The position numbers and the translations under genes were made by a program. A model generated the notes under the pieces. That model did not search any database, was not told the origin of the DNA, and saw nothing but the letters and a program-made list of their open reading frames with translations. Shown here piece by piece: positions 9,879-18,629 of a stretch of 64,000 bases of DNA. Origin of the DNA: HLUCCA09 sp965277275 (GTDB lineage Bacteria > Pseudomonadota > Alphaproteobacteria > Rhodobacterales > Rhodobacteraceae); assembly GCA_965277275.1 (NCBI GenBank), contig CBDICG010000002.1:3348001-3412000 (forward strand). The letters are read 5' to 3'. The first letter of the stretch is position 1. Every line of letters starts with the position of its first letter.

Positions 9879-10448
9879 TGAGGTGCCCCTAGTTTCCTAG
9901 ACACCTGCCTCGTTCAGTTTCCGCTGTCTGATCTCGAAATCAACGGGCGACAGCATGCCGTTGTTCGTGTGCTTTCGCTTCGGGTTGTAGAACATCTCGA
10001 TTTACTCGAACACGTCCTGCCTGGCAGCATCGCGGGTCGGGTAGGTCCGACGCCGGACGCGCTCCCGTTTCAGGAGTTGGAAGAAGCTCTCCGCGACGGC
10101 GTTGTCATGGCAGTTTCCGCGTCGGCTCATACTCGGCTCAAGGTCGTGCTGGCGGAGGAAGGTCTGCCACTCCCGGCTGGTGAACTGGGAGCCCTGGTCG
10201 GAATGCACCGTGACCCGGTTGTCGGGCTTTCGTCGCCAGACGGCCATCAGCAGGGCTTGCAAAGCGAGATCCGTTGTCATGCGGGACTGGGCGGACCAAC
10301 CAACGACGCGGCGCGAGAACAGATCGATGACGACGCAGAGATACAGCCAGCCTTCATGCGTCTTGATGTAGGTGATGTCGGTCACCCAGACCTGATCGGG
10401 CCGGGACGCCTCGAACCGTTGCTCGAGCCTGTTCTCGGCAACGACCGC
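9879..10448 (-). mobile_element. IS3-family remnant truncated by IS256 element
   Basis: The left end begins TGAGGTGCCCCTAG at 9879, an IS3-type end, and the remainder codes for the C-terminal part of an OrfB integrase on the minus strand. At 10449 it stops abruptly at the terminal repeat of an IS256-family element. The missing OrfA and OrfB N-terminus are not found on the other side of that element, so DNA was lost there. Confidence 0.7.
9903..10448 (-). pseudogene. IS3-family OrfB transposase, truncated and interrupted
   Basis: The minus-strand frame reads as the rve integrase core of IS3 OrfB: VWVTDITYIKT (first D), VHSDQGSQFTS (second D), and CHDNAVAESFFQLLKRE (final E). The N-terminal part is replaced by IS256-element sequence. 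At 10002-10004 a TAA stop follows DVFE, where the family normally has a tyrosine; the frame then continues as IEMFYNPKRKHTNNGML and on to a natural stop near 9903. It is therefore broken twice, by truncation and by a nonsense mutation. Confidence 0.8.
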
Positions 10449-11765
10449 GAGACTGTCCGGAATTCTGTGCCCCGGCGCGTTGATTACGCCATTGGGAACC
10501 GGTCCTCGAACATGATGGCGAGTTGGCTTTTCACGGCGTGCCATTCGCGGACTGATCGCTTCCACTCCTGAGAGGTAGCATTCAGAGCGAGATAGATCAA
10601 TTTTGCCGCCGCCTCATCGCTTGGGAAGTGCCCCCGTGTGCGGACGGCCCGGCGGATCTTCGAGTTCAGCGCTTCTATGGCGTTCGTCGTGTAGATCAGT
10701 CTGCGGACCTCGGGCGGATAGTCGAGGAACGGGATGACCTCGGCCCAGGCACGTCGCCAACTCGGCGCGATTGCCGGGTAGCGGGCGGCCAGATCGCTGT
10801 CCTCGAACACCGCCAGTGCGGTTTCGGCAGCCGCCGCGTCGACGGCGGTGTAGACCGCCTTCAGCGCCATAGCCACGGCCTTGCGGTCCTTATAGCTGGC
10901 AAAGCTCATGGAATGGCGCAGCAGATGCACGATGCACGTTTGAACCTGGGTCTGGGGGAAGGCCGCCTCAATGGCCTGGGGGAAGCCCTTGAGGCCGTCC
11001 ACAACGGCGATCAGGATGTCCTGCACCCCGCGATTGCGCAGGTCATTGAGAACCTTGGCCCAGAACTTGGCGCCCTCGTTGGCCTGAAACCATAGCCCCA
11101 GCACGTCCCGCGTGCCGTCCGGAAGGATAGCCAGCGCAACGAAGACCGCCTTGTTCGAGACCGCGCCGTCGCTGCGGATGTTGACCCGGATCGCGTCCAT
11201 GAACACGACCGGATAGCAGGGCTCGAGCGGCCGGTTCTGCCAGGCCGTGACCTCCTCCATTACCGCATCGGTGACCGCCGAAATCAGGCTCGGGGAGGCT
11301 TCGATACCGTAGATTTCCTCGATATGACCTTGGATTTCTCCGGTCGTCATCCCGCGCGCATACATGGAAATGATCTTGGTATCGAACTCCGGGAAACGGC
11401 GCTGATACTTGGCGATCAGCACGGGATCGAAGCTGCCGTTGCGGTCACGAGGGATGTCCAGAACGACCTTGCCGCTGTCGGTGGTGACCGTCTTCTGGCT
11501 GCTGCCGTTGCGCCGGTTCGGACCCTGAGACGCCCATTCCGCTGGCGGTTCCGCGCGCTCCTCAGTCAGATGGTCATCAAGCTCGGCGCCCAGAGCGCGC
11601 TCCGCCAACGCCTTCGTCAGCTCGGCGAGAACGCCATCCTTGCCGAAAAGGTCGCCGGCCGACCGGCCTTTCATCAGCTCGTCCAGAAGGTCTTTGTCGA
11701 TGCTCATACGTGGGTCTCCTCATCATAGAGTTACCACGCCGGGGCACAGAATTCCGGACAGTCTC
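10449..11765 (-). mobile_element. IS256-family insertion sequence
   Basis: A 29-base inverted repeat bounds it: GAGACTGTCCGGAATTCTGT... at 10449-10477 and its exact reverse complement at 11737-11765. The element is about 1.32 kb and contains one complete transposase gene. The 8 bases flanking each side do not match, and the left flank is an IS3 remnant while the right flank is an IS66 remnant, so the present arrangement arose by deletion or recombination rather than a single insertion. Confidence 0.88.
10484..11707 (-). CDS. IS256-family transposase (mutator type)
   Basis: A 407-residue transposase of the family's usual length. It shows the three catalytic carboxylate regions: PVVFMDAIRVNIR near residue 168 (first D), ILIAVVDGLKGFPQAI near 235 (second D) and YTTNAIEALNSKIRRAV near 342 (E). 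The N-terminus (RSAGDLFGKDGVLAELTKAL) is typical. The ATG at 11707 is preceded by a good GGAG motif. No internal stops are present, so it is likely functional. Confidence 0.93.
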   Translation of the reverse strand: MSIDKDLLDELMKGRSAGDLFGKDGVLAELTKALAERALGAELDDHLTEERAEPPAEWASQGPNRRNGSSQKTVTTDSGKVVLDIPRDRNGSFDPVLIAKYQRRFPEFDTKIISMYARGMTTGEIQGHIEEIYGIEASPSLISAVTDAVMEEVTAWQNRPLEPCYPVVFMDAIRVNIRSDGAVSNKAVFVALAILPDGTRDVLGLWFQANEGAKFWAKVLNDLRNRGVQDILIAVVDGLKGFPQAIEAAFPQTQVQTCIVHLLRHSMSFASYKDRKAVAMALKAVYTAVDAAAAETALAVFEDSDLAARYPAIAPSWRRAWAEVIPFLDYPPEVRRLIYTTNAIEALNSKIRRAVRTRGHFPSDEAAAKLIYLALNATSQEWKRSVREWHAVKSQLAIMFEDRFPMA

Positions 11766-11814
11766 AATTCTACCACCAAAGCCCTCATTTTATAGCGCTT
11801 TTCGGGGCTCTGAT

Positions 11815-12168
11815 TCACTCCGCCGCAGCCGGTCGGCGCACCCGCCGGGCCCGGACACGGCGCCAGTCCAAGCCTTCGAACAGGGCCTCAAACTGCGCCC
11901 GGCTCAGTCGCATCACACCGTCCTGGATCGCAGGCCAGGCGAACTTGCCCTCTTCGAGCCGCTTGTAGGTGAGGACTAAACCCGACCCATCCCAAAGCAG
12001 CACCTTGATCCGGTCGCCGCGCTTCGAGCGGAAAACGACAACCACGCCGGAATGCGGATCCAGCCCGAGCTGTTTCTCCACCACCGCCGCGAGCCCGTCA
12101 TGCCCTTTGCGAAAGTCTACCGGCTTCGTTGCGATCACCACACGCACCGCCTGACCCGGCAGGATCAT
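11815..12168 (-). CDS. tnpB: IS66-family accessory protein TnpB (Orf2)
   Basis: A 117-residue protein with the hallmark IS66 Orf2 pattern: VVIATKPVDFRKGHDGLAA near residue 11, then FRSKRGDRIKVLLWDGSGL near 47 and YKRLEEGKFAWP near 67. Length is normal. Its start overlaps the end of tnpA by four bases (12165-12168), as is usual. The protein is needed for IS66 transposition, but the catalytic TnpC gene is absent here. Confidence 0.9.
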   Translation of the reverse strand: MILPGQAVRVVIATKPVDFRKGHDGLAAVVEKQLGLDPHSGVVVVFRSKRGDRIKVLLWDGSGLVLTYKRLEEGKFAWPAIQDGVMRLSRAQFEALFEGLDWRRVRARRVRRPAAAE

Positions 12169-12590
12169 AGGGCCCGCAATGCCGCCGCGATCTCCGCGAT
12201 CCGACCTGCGGCCGTATCCTCCGGCACACGCACCAAGAACCCATCAGCGACGATCTCAATGGCGCCGTCCTGGGCGGGCTCTCGAGAGACGTCTTCTGCG
12301 ACCTCTACGGGCGCGAACAGTCCGGTCTCATCGGGCAGTGGCGGCATCGCGATCTTGCCGTCCCGTGCCAAACTCCGCCACGTCGACAGATGCTGTGGTG
12401 ACATCCCGTTCCGCCGCGCCACATCCCCGACCTTCACCCCAGGCTGAAAGCTCTCCAGGATGATCCGGGCCTTTTCTTCGTCCGACCAGTTTCGACGACC
12501 GGTAGGGCCCTCAAGCACCTCAAGCCGTTCAACAAGCGGCCGGTCGTCTAACATATAGAAGTCGTTTTGTAAGAAACGTTTCATTCTCAC
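12165..12590 (-). CDS. tnpA: IS66-family accessory protein TnpA (Orf1)
   Basis: A 141-residue protein with an N-terminal helix-turn-helix of the IS3/IS66 OrfA type: RRNWSDEEKARIILESFQPG near residue 32 then VARRNGMSPQHLSTWRSLAR near 57. The C-terminal part (residues 85-140) is the usual acidic, IS66-specific tail. It lies first in the element and overlaps tnpB by ATGA. It is an isolated accessory gene because the element is truncated. Confidence 0.88.
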   Translation of the reverse strand: MRMKRFLQNDFYMLDDRPLVERLEVLEGPTGRRNWSDEEKARIILESFQPGVKVGDVARRNGMSPQHLSTWRSLARDGKIAMPPLPDETGLFAPVEVAEDVSREPAQDGAIEIVADGFLVRVPEDTAAGRIAEIAAALRAL

Positions 12591-12664
12591 GATCCCAGTT
12601 CACTGAGATCGTTAAATCTTCAACTCACCAAACACAGCAAGGTGGGGGTCTACGCCCCGCTTAC

Positions 12665-12907
12665 GCTAAACAGCGATGGAGCGGATACCACCGCCGAAGC
12701 CGCGTCGAGACGAAGATGCACTGTGTCAAACTGCTGGGCCAGCGGCTCATGGCAAGGGACTTCGACCGTCAGGTCGCCGAACTCCAAGTACGCATCGCCG
12801 TCATGAACGGCTACACCGCGCTCGGCATACCCGTCACGGAAGCTGTGGGATAAGTCCGTCCGGGGAAAGCGGAACCTCTCCCATCATCTGATTTGTGCAA
12901 CAATGCC
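12665..12907 (+). pseudogene. 3' fragment of an IS5-family transposase and its terminal repeat
   Basis: On the plus strand the fragment reads RYHRRSRVETKMHCVKLLGQ, then RLMARDFDRQVAELQVRIAV and a stop near 12853. This is the well-known C-terminal end of IS5-group transposases, including the catalytic-region E in VETKMH. It is followed by ATTTGTGCAACAATGCC (12891-12907), matching an IS5-type terminal repeat. The 5' three-quarters are missing at the junction with the IS66 end. Confidence 0.75.
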
Positions 12908-12937
12908 GTCAAGAATCGTGCGTAAACGCTGAGGGTC

Positions 12938-13810
12938 CTACTCTTTGAGTGCCTTCAGTGCAGCACCAAGTTGTTCCATGAACTCATCCTCTCCCATCAG
13001 ACCAAAGTGACCTCGCCCTTCCAGAACCCTCACCGATGCGTCATCAAAGCCAAGCTTTTCGAAGATCCGCATTTGGCTGTCTGTTGGGACCAGCCTATCC
13101 TCTCCTGGTACAAGGATTTGAATCTCACCAGTATACCCTCGGAGACTGTCCAAAATGTTAGCCTTTGGACGGAAAATGGCGAGATGCACTAGCCATTCAA
13201 ATTGGCTTGGAAGCGCATTCTTCAGGATACTGTCCGAGTCCGTAAAGGGCGAAATCAATAAGAGCTTTCCCACTTCCTTACGTTCAGTCGCAACGTGCGC
13301 TGCAGGGATTGCACCTAGTGACTGGCCAATAATGATAGGATTAACAGCACCGTCAGATGAGCTTCGGCCAGTCGGAGGTAAGCGCTTAACAAAGTCCATT
13401 CCTGCGTCGAAGCAGTCTATCGCCCCCCCTCGCAGGCGGGAAAACGATGAGCGAGGGATGAAACCAAAACCAGTGCGCGTTGGGTATCCATAATGATTGC
13501 ATAGAAACACCGGTGAGTCTAGAAAAAGCGAAAGGGTCTTGGCCGACTCAACGGCAAGTTCAAAGCGATCATTGCTGGAGAAGAAGAAGAATTGCACCGA
13601 TGTGGCATCACCGCGTTCTCCTATCAGGAAGAGGTTGTCCCCGACCTTTTGTATTGGTAGGGAATTATCCTTAGCGGCAATCCCAATTCCGAGCAATTTC
13701 TCAACCTTAGGCCTCGTAATTTGGCCATGAAAGAATAAAACATACGCAAGGCCACTTAATATTAGTGGCGCGCCCGCGATGAGCAAGAAAAGCCCTGTTA
13801 GAAACTTCAC
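12938..13810 (-). CDS. Membrane-anchored alpha/beta hydrolase
   Basis: A 290-residue protein with one N-terminal membrane segment (about residues 4-26), then a serine hydrolase fold. The likely triad is visible: nucleophile elbow GQSLGA near residue 170, acid in GEDRLVP near 239, and histidine in GRGHFGLM near 268. It resembles the BAAT/dienelactone-hydrolase-like enzymes that sit on membranes, but the substrate cannot be read from sequence. Its ATG overlaps the stop of the GMC oxidoreductase gene (13807-13810), so it is the last gene of a coupled three-gene operon. Base composition is clearly AT-richer than the core genes of the window, which points to horizontal acquisition. Confidence 0.8.
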   Translation of the reverse strand: MKFLTGLFLLIAGAPLILSGLAYVLFFHGQITRPKVEKLLGIGIAAKDNSLPIQKVGDNLFLIGERGDATSVQFFFFSSNDRFELAVESAKTLSLFLDSPVFLCNHYGYPTRTGFGFIPRSSFSRLRGGAIDCFDAGMDFVKRLPPTGRSSSDGAVNPIIIGQSLGAIPAAHVATERKEVGKLLLISPFTDSDSILKNALPSQFEWLVHLAIFRPKANILDSLRGYTGEIQILVPGEDRLVPTDSQMRIFEKLGFDDASVRVLEGRGHFGLMGEDEFMEQLGAALKALKE

Positions 13811-15375
13811 GTTTCACCTTCAATCAGCTGATCAGATAGCTTCTCACCCAATAAAAAAACTGACGATTGAATATTTGCAAGTGGAATATCAGGAAAGACT
13901 GACGCATCACACACATAGAGTCCTTCAGCTTCGAAAACTTCAAAGTTCGTATTGACGACTCCGTCTGCGATTGTTCGTGCCATTCTGCAAGTTCCACATG
14001 GATGATAGACAGTGCCTCCTGTATTTCGAATGAACTCGAGAAACGCAGCCGGTCCATTCAATAGGCTTGAGTCTATACTGTCTACGGAGAAACCATACCG
14101 GCCTAGGTGGCTTAAAGCTTCTCTCAGCATTTTGAATGCAAACTCCCACTCATCAACATCGGCTGCTACACCCAAGAAGTTCTGATGAATACGAGGCCGT
14201 ACCTTTCCTTCAGCAAGAGCGAAAGTGAGTCTACCTGCACTCACTGGCTTGCAGTGGCTCAAGCTTAGGGTTGCGCCAGGATGCTCATCTGGTTGAAAGA
14301 ACACCCTTCCATCAACACTAGAGGAAGAATGTGATACCGGGTTAAAATACAATTGGAAACCGATGGGCGAATTCAGGCCTGGAGCAAACGCTCCCGCTTG
14401 GTTGATGCTACTAGACAAGAACCCATCCCCGAAGCATAAGTATCTTAGCGCCGCGCAAACGCGGGCGCTGATGGACCGAAGTTCCTGATTTAGCGTGGCG
14501 TGGTCGCTTTTCAGCTTCACCGAGGCGCAAAGATGATCCTTGAGGTTCTTCCCTACATGAGGAGAATCAATCCGCACTGTAATTCCATTGCGTTTTAGGA
14601 CTTTTTCCGGACCGATGCCAGAGTTCACTAGAAGGGATGGCGTTTCGATCGCTCCGGCACTGAGAAATAGGCGTTTGGCCGTAAGCTTTTTGATTGACCC
14701 CCTGTGAGAACAATTGACTAACCAACCATCGTTAATCTTTAGTATCTCATTGGCTTCATGCCGCGCGAGGATCGAAATGGGCCGAGTCGACTTTCTCAAA
14801 TATCCGGACACTGCGTTTATTCGACGGCCGTTTTGTGAACTTATCCAGTAGGGGCCAAAGCCATTAGAGGGCTCATACATTCTAGGATTTTCTTGGAGTC
14901 CTAGAGCAGCACAGGAGTCGTAGAAGGAACGACAAGCGGGATGATGAGCATCCTCCGGATTAAATAGGTGTAACGAATAACTTCGGTCGGATCGTCCCTC
15001 AATATGAGCAAAACTTTCGCCTCGGTGTGCGCAGAGATTGGATCCACTGGACTGATCCCATTCACGTAGATCGCTCACTCCAGGCCGAACGTACACACCC
15101 GCATTTATGGAAGCTGAACCCCCTACTAGGCGGCCCCTGGGCCAAAGTTCACTACGGCCATTGAGTGCCTGGCTCGGTTCGGTTTGATGAAACTGAACCA
15201 GTGTATGCGACTTCAGCGTAACCGCATATCCCAGAGGTACCGAAAGCCACGGATTCAGCGACCTGGGGCCACGTTCAATTAAACATACTTTCTCCCCCAG
15301 CTCCGATGCTAGACGAGTTGCTATGACACACCCGGCAGGGCCGGAGCCTACTACAATACTATCATACATTTTCAT
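13807..15375 (-). CDS. GMC-family FAD-dependent oxidoreductase
   Basis: A 522-residue flavoenzyme of the choline dehydrogenase/glucose oxidase family, normal in length. The FAD Rossmann motif VVGSGPAGCVIATRLASE lies at residues 8-25, the ERGP end of strand 2 follows, and GRLVGGSASINAGVYVRPG near 106 is GMC signature 1. LFLSAGAIETPSLLVNSGIG near 234 is signature 2. The C-terminal region has HPCGTCRM near 456, with the conserved active-site histidine, and a final NIQSSVF segment. It probably oxidises an alcohol or sugar alcohol; acceptor and substrate are unknown. It overlaps its upstream neighbour by ATGA at 15372-15375 and its downstream neighbour likewise. Confidence 0.9.
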   Translation of the reverse strand: MKMYDSIVVGSGPAGCVIATRLASELGEKVCLIERGPRSLNPWLSVPLGYAVTLKSHTLVQFHQTEPSQALNGRSELWPRGRLVGGSASINAGVYVRPGVSDLREWDQSSGSNLCAHRGESFAHIEGRSDRSYSLHLFNPEDAHHPACRSFYDSCAALGLQENPRMYEPSNGFGPYWISSQNGRRINAVSGYLRKSTRPISILARHEANEILKINDGWLVNCSHRGSIKKLTAKRLFLSAGAIETPSLLVNSGIGPEKVLKRNGITVRIDSPHVGKNLKDHLCASVKLKSDHATLNQELRSISARVCAALRYLCFGDGFLSSSINQAGAFAPGLNSPIGFQLYFNPVSHSSSSVDGRVFFQPDEHPGATLSLSHCKPVSAGRLTFALAEGKVRPRIHQNFLGVAADVDEWEFAFKMLREALSHLGRYGFSVDSIDSSLLNGPAAFLEFIRNTGGTVYHPCGTCRMARTIADGVVNTNFEVFEAEGLYVCDASVFPDIPLANIQSSVFLLGEKLSDQLIEGET

Positions 15376-17210
15376 AGCAACCCCAAGACAGTGGCGATAT
15401 AGCGTAGGAGTGCACCATACCAGCTTGACTCAAAGACTGAGACGAATAAGCCTGCGACATAAATGACAATAGCGATCGCGACACCAACGATTATCCCAGA
15501 ATTGTTCTTGGCCGACCTCCAGTGGAAGTCGAAGCGGCTATAATTGACATCTGGATCTGTGGATTCAAGCTGCTCTACCGCCAGGCGGATTGAAGCCCGC
15601 GCGGTTACAAGAGAAAGGACCCTCGTTGTAATGATCACGATGTGGACTACAGTAGGAATGACAGTGGTTGCCAGTAGGAACGTCAGCCAAAAGGTCTCTG
15701 GCTCGAAGAACTGGCCACCGACTATCTGTTGCACAATTGCGTCTACATCCATTCTTGATGATAGGCCCGCCAATGCAAACACCACATTAGCCAGGTGCAG
15801 CATTAGGAATGATACTACTGAAAGCGCAACCATGAAGAAGATTGCTGAAAGAACGTCGAGCGAAACAAAGAGAAGCACTGACAGAAGCGCTAAGAGCGCA
15901 TGGAGATCTCTTGGATCTTGCTCTTGTTCATCTTCACGCGTGCGCTGCGCAGCAAGGATGTTTTCAGAGCGCCTCAATAATCGCCAAGTGACCTGCCAAG
16001 AGATGGAGTCGCAAATTGCATTAAAGAATGGAATGAGAAGCCAAAATGCTAGGATCGCGTGCGCAATCTCTATACTTACCTGAGTTTGGCCGAAAAAGAG
16101 TATCGCGGAAAGTGCCGCGTATGAAAGAAGTGCATAGGCTAATGCAACACCTTTGCCTTGACCGCGTGGCGCAATATCAGAGTAGATAGCCACAGCTACA
16201 GGAAGATTGATCATCAACGCTATCACGATCAATGTGGCTTCTGGTTGTCCCTGCCACAGATAGGCAAATGTCAATACGACTGTCGGCACAAGAACTGAGT
16301 TTACCGCTATAGGAAAGAAGCCCGAAACTTGGGCAGATGCAGCTAGAAGAAGTGGTGCGACCAAATAGATTGGAAATCCAACATACATCACCAGCGCACC
16401 CGATAAGATGAACGTCGTCGCAACAATTGGTGTTATGCCTGACCAGACGAGGCAAATGCATACAACCTGAGTCACGTGGAAAAGGATTTTCTCCGGAAGT
16501 AAGTCGAAATTTGGCTTGTAAAGGTCTATTGGCCCCACTGACAAGTAGGCTGAGAATGCAATTGGAAGAATAACCAGCAGTATCGTAGTGAGCAGAGTCT
16601 TTTGTAGTGGCGCTGGTGCGACTAGATCTCTCACGTCAGCGACTTCATTTGCCTGTATTTCTCTCAAGTGCTGTGTTTCCTTCCAGGGCTCCCCTAGCCG
16701 ACGAGCAAGAGCATTAGTTAAGATATAAGGGTTTGGCCATGAAATCACAGTGAGCGACGCACTGACGGAGGCAATGAGCAAGAAGATAACTGTGACTCTC
16801 TCAGCGATAGAGAAGCTGCTTGTAAAGAGTGAGATGCCTCCGATGGTCGCGGTGCCGACAGCTAACCAGCTTATGGTAAAAGAAAGGGTGGTCCATAGGA
16901 TGGAAAGCCCAACAAACAAGAAGAATAGTCGTAGTTGCAGAGGCATTCTGGCTTCCTTTGCGCCAATGCCATTGAACCAGACCATAATTCTCCGGGCCAA
17001 CTTCCGATCATGCGATGCAAGATTAGTGGTCCAGTTTGAAAGAGTGGAGTAGTAGTAGTCTGCGAATTCCTTTGGTCCTTCAAACCGCCGCCCCCAATAG
17101 ATTTGCATGACTAGGCGCGTCGCTAGGTAGAAAAGGAACCCGAAAAACACTGGTCCCAGGTTTGAGAGGCTCTCGATAGCTTTCTCGGTTAGAGTAACGA
17201 GTTCATTCAT
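15372..17210 (-). CDS. Multi-pass membrane protein of unknown function
   Basis: A 612-residue protein with roughly twelve hydrophobic segments (for example near residues 18-35, 95-112, 140-158, 205-225, 240-262, 268-290, 300-320, 327-345, 357-375, 385-403, 440-480 and 505-530) plus one near the C-terminus (575-597). A charged cytoplasmic-looking loop with an Arg/Glu/Asp-rich patch (REDEQEQDPRD) lies near 430. I recognise no transporter or enzyme family. It is the first gene of the operon with the GMC oxidoreductase and the hydrolase, overlapping the next by ATGA. AT-rich composition matches those two and differs from the host genes. It could be the transporter or the membrane scaffold for the pair. 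Confidence 0.75.
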   Translation of the reverse strand: MNELVTLTEKAIESLSNLGPVFFGFLFYLATRLVMQIYWGRRFEGPKEFADYYYSTLSNWTTNLASHDRKLARRIMVWFNGIGAKEARMPLQLRLFFLFVGLSILWTTLSFTISWLAVGTATIGGISLFTSSFSIAERVTVIFLLIASVSASLTVISWPNPYILTNALARRLGEPWKETQHLREIQANEVADVRDLVAPAPLQKTLLTTILLVILPIAFSAYLSVGPIDLYKPNFDLLPEKILFHVTQVVCICLVWSGITPIVATTFILSGALVMYVGFPIYLVAPLLLAASAQVSGFFPIAVNSVLVPTVVLTFAYLWQGQPEATLIVIALMINLPVAVAIYSDIAPRGQGKGVALAYALLSYAALSAILFFGQTQVSIEIAHAILAFWLLIPFFNAICDSISWQVTWRLLRRSENILAAQRTREDEQEQDPRDLHALLALLSVLLFVSLDVLSAIFFMVALSVVSFLMLHLANVVFALAGLSSRMDVDAIVQQIVGGQFFEPETFWLTFLLATTVIPTVVHIVIITTRVLSLVTARASIRLAVEQLESTDPDVNYSRFDFHWRSAKNNSGIIVGVAIAIVIYVAGLFVSVFESSWYGALLRYIATVLGLL

Positions 17211-17549
17211 TGTCGGCGTTCTTCTTCCTAGGCGCAGACCATTTCAGTTAGAGCATACGGCCGGAGTAGTCTTTGTAGGAGGGCTTCTTAGGAAGCTTCT
17301 TCCAACCCATACAATGGCCGGACGAAGTGGTCGTCTAGCTGTTGGCTGGGAAGAGGACCCCTTCTTTGCCTCGCAAGATGGCTTTGAGGAAAGCCGGTGA
17401 ACGATTGTGTCGTGTCTCTTTTTTGTTGCCGGGTGCGCTTGGCTGTATGGAAGAATGGTCTGGAGCCTCGTGGCTTTGCGGTCAGTACAGTTAGATCGAT
17501 ATGCTCATATTAGGACTTGGATCAAGCAGTTAGTATCGGAGGTCTTAGG
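17211..17549 (-). other. Upstream region of the acquired operon; no gene seen
   Basis: This 339-base stretch lies between the ATG of the membrane-protein gene and the truncated IS481 copy. It must hold the operon's promoter, but I find no convincing -35/-10 pair or operator. A short open frame on the plus strand (from 17407) runs into the IS sequence and is unlikely to be a gene. Confidence 0.4.
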
Positions 17550-17758
17550 TGTGCCATCCCCGATGATCGCAAAAGTCCTCGGCGATCTGTGCTGTTCATG
17601 GCAAGATCGGTTCTGAGGGACGTTCGGAACGGGGTGCCGCCATGCTGATCCATCTTCACAAACAGGCCACGACGACGCCGAAGGTGCGGGCTGCGATCCA
17701 GGCAAGCGACGAGCCTGCGCCGAGACTGGCGGAGCGTTTCGGCATCACGGAGCAGACG
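17550..17758 (+). mobile_element. Truncated second copy of the IS481 element (left 209 bp)
   Basis: Starting TGTGCCATCCCCGATGATC at 17550, this matches 7299-7507 without gaps and with only a few substitutions. It includes the terminal repeat, the upstream region and the first 39 codons of the transposase, through the helix-turn-helix segment. It ends at GAGCAGACG where the IS3-family element begins. The rest of the IS481 copy is absent on the other side. Confidence 0.9.
17640..17758 (+). pseudogene. 5' fragment of IS481 transposase
   Basis: The ATG at 17642 and the following codons match the first 39 residues of the full transposase at 7391. The frame meets a TGA right at the IS3 junction. 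It is a non-functional fragment. Confidence 0.8.
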
Positions 17759-17784
17759 TGACCTGCTCCCCTTTGAGTCCGCTT

Positions 17785-18606
17785 TTATAGGTTAGCTCTG
17801 TTCAGGGTTTGGTCCTCTCTCGACCGTTGGTGATACTCCCGCGGTGTGAGCCCGTCGAGGCTCGAGTGCGGGCGGTGGTGATTGTAGTCGTCGCGCCATG
17901 CCGCAATCAAATGGCGGGCATGGCGCAGGGTTTGGAACAGGTGTTCGTTGAGGCATTCGTCCCTCAGGCGGCCATTGAAGCTTTCCACCAGACCGTTCTG
18001 CATCGGCTTGCCCGGTGCGATGTAATGCCAGTCCACTTGTCGATCCTCCTGCCATTTGAGCATGGCGTTCGACGTCAGCTCGGTGCCGTTGTCGCTGACC
18101 ACCATGCAGGGGAAGCCCCTCATCTCGGCGATCCGGTCCAGTTCGCGGGCGACGCGGTGTCCCGACAGCGAAGTGTCGACCAGGGTTGCCAGGCATTCCC
18201 GACTGAAGTCGTCGATCACGCAGAGGATGCGGAACCGGCGGCCATCGGCGAGCGCATCCGACACGAAGTCGAGCGACCAACGCTGGTTTGGCCCTTGCGG
18301 GATCGCCATAGGCGCCCTGGTTCCGATCGCGCGCTTGCGTCCGCCCCGTTTACGGACGGTTAACCCTTCTTCGCGGTAGAGCCGGTAGAGCTTCTTCCAG
18401 TTCACGGCCCAGCCCTCCCGCTTCAGCAGGATGTGCAGTCGCCGGTAGCCGAACCGCCGTCGCTCCGAGGCCAACTCCTTCGTCCTGACACGCAACTCTG
18501 TGTCAGCCGGGCGCTTCGACTTGCGCCGGTAAACCCGCGGATCGATCCCGGCCAAGGCACAGGCCCGCCGCTGCGAGTAACTCTTCTCTTTCATGGCCCA
18601 GTCCAC
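17785..18606 (-). CDS. IS3-family transposase OrfB (integrase core)
   Basis: About 273 residues from a GTG at 18606; the natural product is probably an OrfAB fusion made by frameshifting. N-terminal HTH_21-like region (YSQRRACALAGIDPRVYRRK, then RRRFGYRRLHILLKREGW), then the rve core: RWSLDFVSDALADGRRF near residue 109 (first D), VVSDNGTELTSNAM near 170 (second D) and NGLVESFNGRLRDECLNEH near 204 (E). The C-terminal HHRPHSSLDGLTPREY motif is intact. All catalytic residues are present. Confidence 0.92.
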   Translation of the reverse strand: MDWAMKEKSYSQRRACALAGIDPRVYRRKSKRPADTELRVRTKELASERRRFGYRRLHILLKREGWAVNWKKLYRLYREEGLTVRKRGGRKRAIGTRAPMAIPQGPNQRWSLDFVSDALADGRRFRILCVIDDFSRECLATLVDTSLSGHRVARELDRIAEMRGFPCMVVSDNGTELTSNAMLKWQEDRQVDWHYIAPGKPMQNGLVESFNGRLRDECLNEHLFQTLRHARHLIAAWRDDYNHHRPHSSLDGLTPREYHQRSREDQTLNRANL

Positions 18607-18629
18607 AGCCTTCCTCCGTGAGCCGGGCC

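Larger units (their letters stand above)
11766..12664 (-). mobile_element. IS66-family remnant lacking tnpC
   Basis: The right end, read on the minus strand, starts GTAAGCGGGGCGTAGACCCC (12645-12664), the usual GTAAGCG end of IS66 elements. It contains tnpA and tnpB in the normal order. Just beyond the tnpB stop the sequence runs into the IS256-family terminal repeat, so the large tnpC transposase gene and the other IS66 end are missing. This copy cannot transpose on its own. Confidence 0.85.

Noticed and set aside
10449..11765. IS256 target duplication
   Set aside because: The 8 bases on either side do not match in any register I tried, so none is claimed.
17407..17616. A 69-residue plus-strand frame with a hydrophobic start
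   Set aside because: It runs through the IS481 terminal repeat into IS sequence and lacks a ribosome site; it is likely chance.
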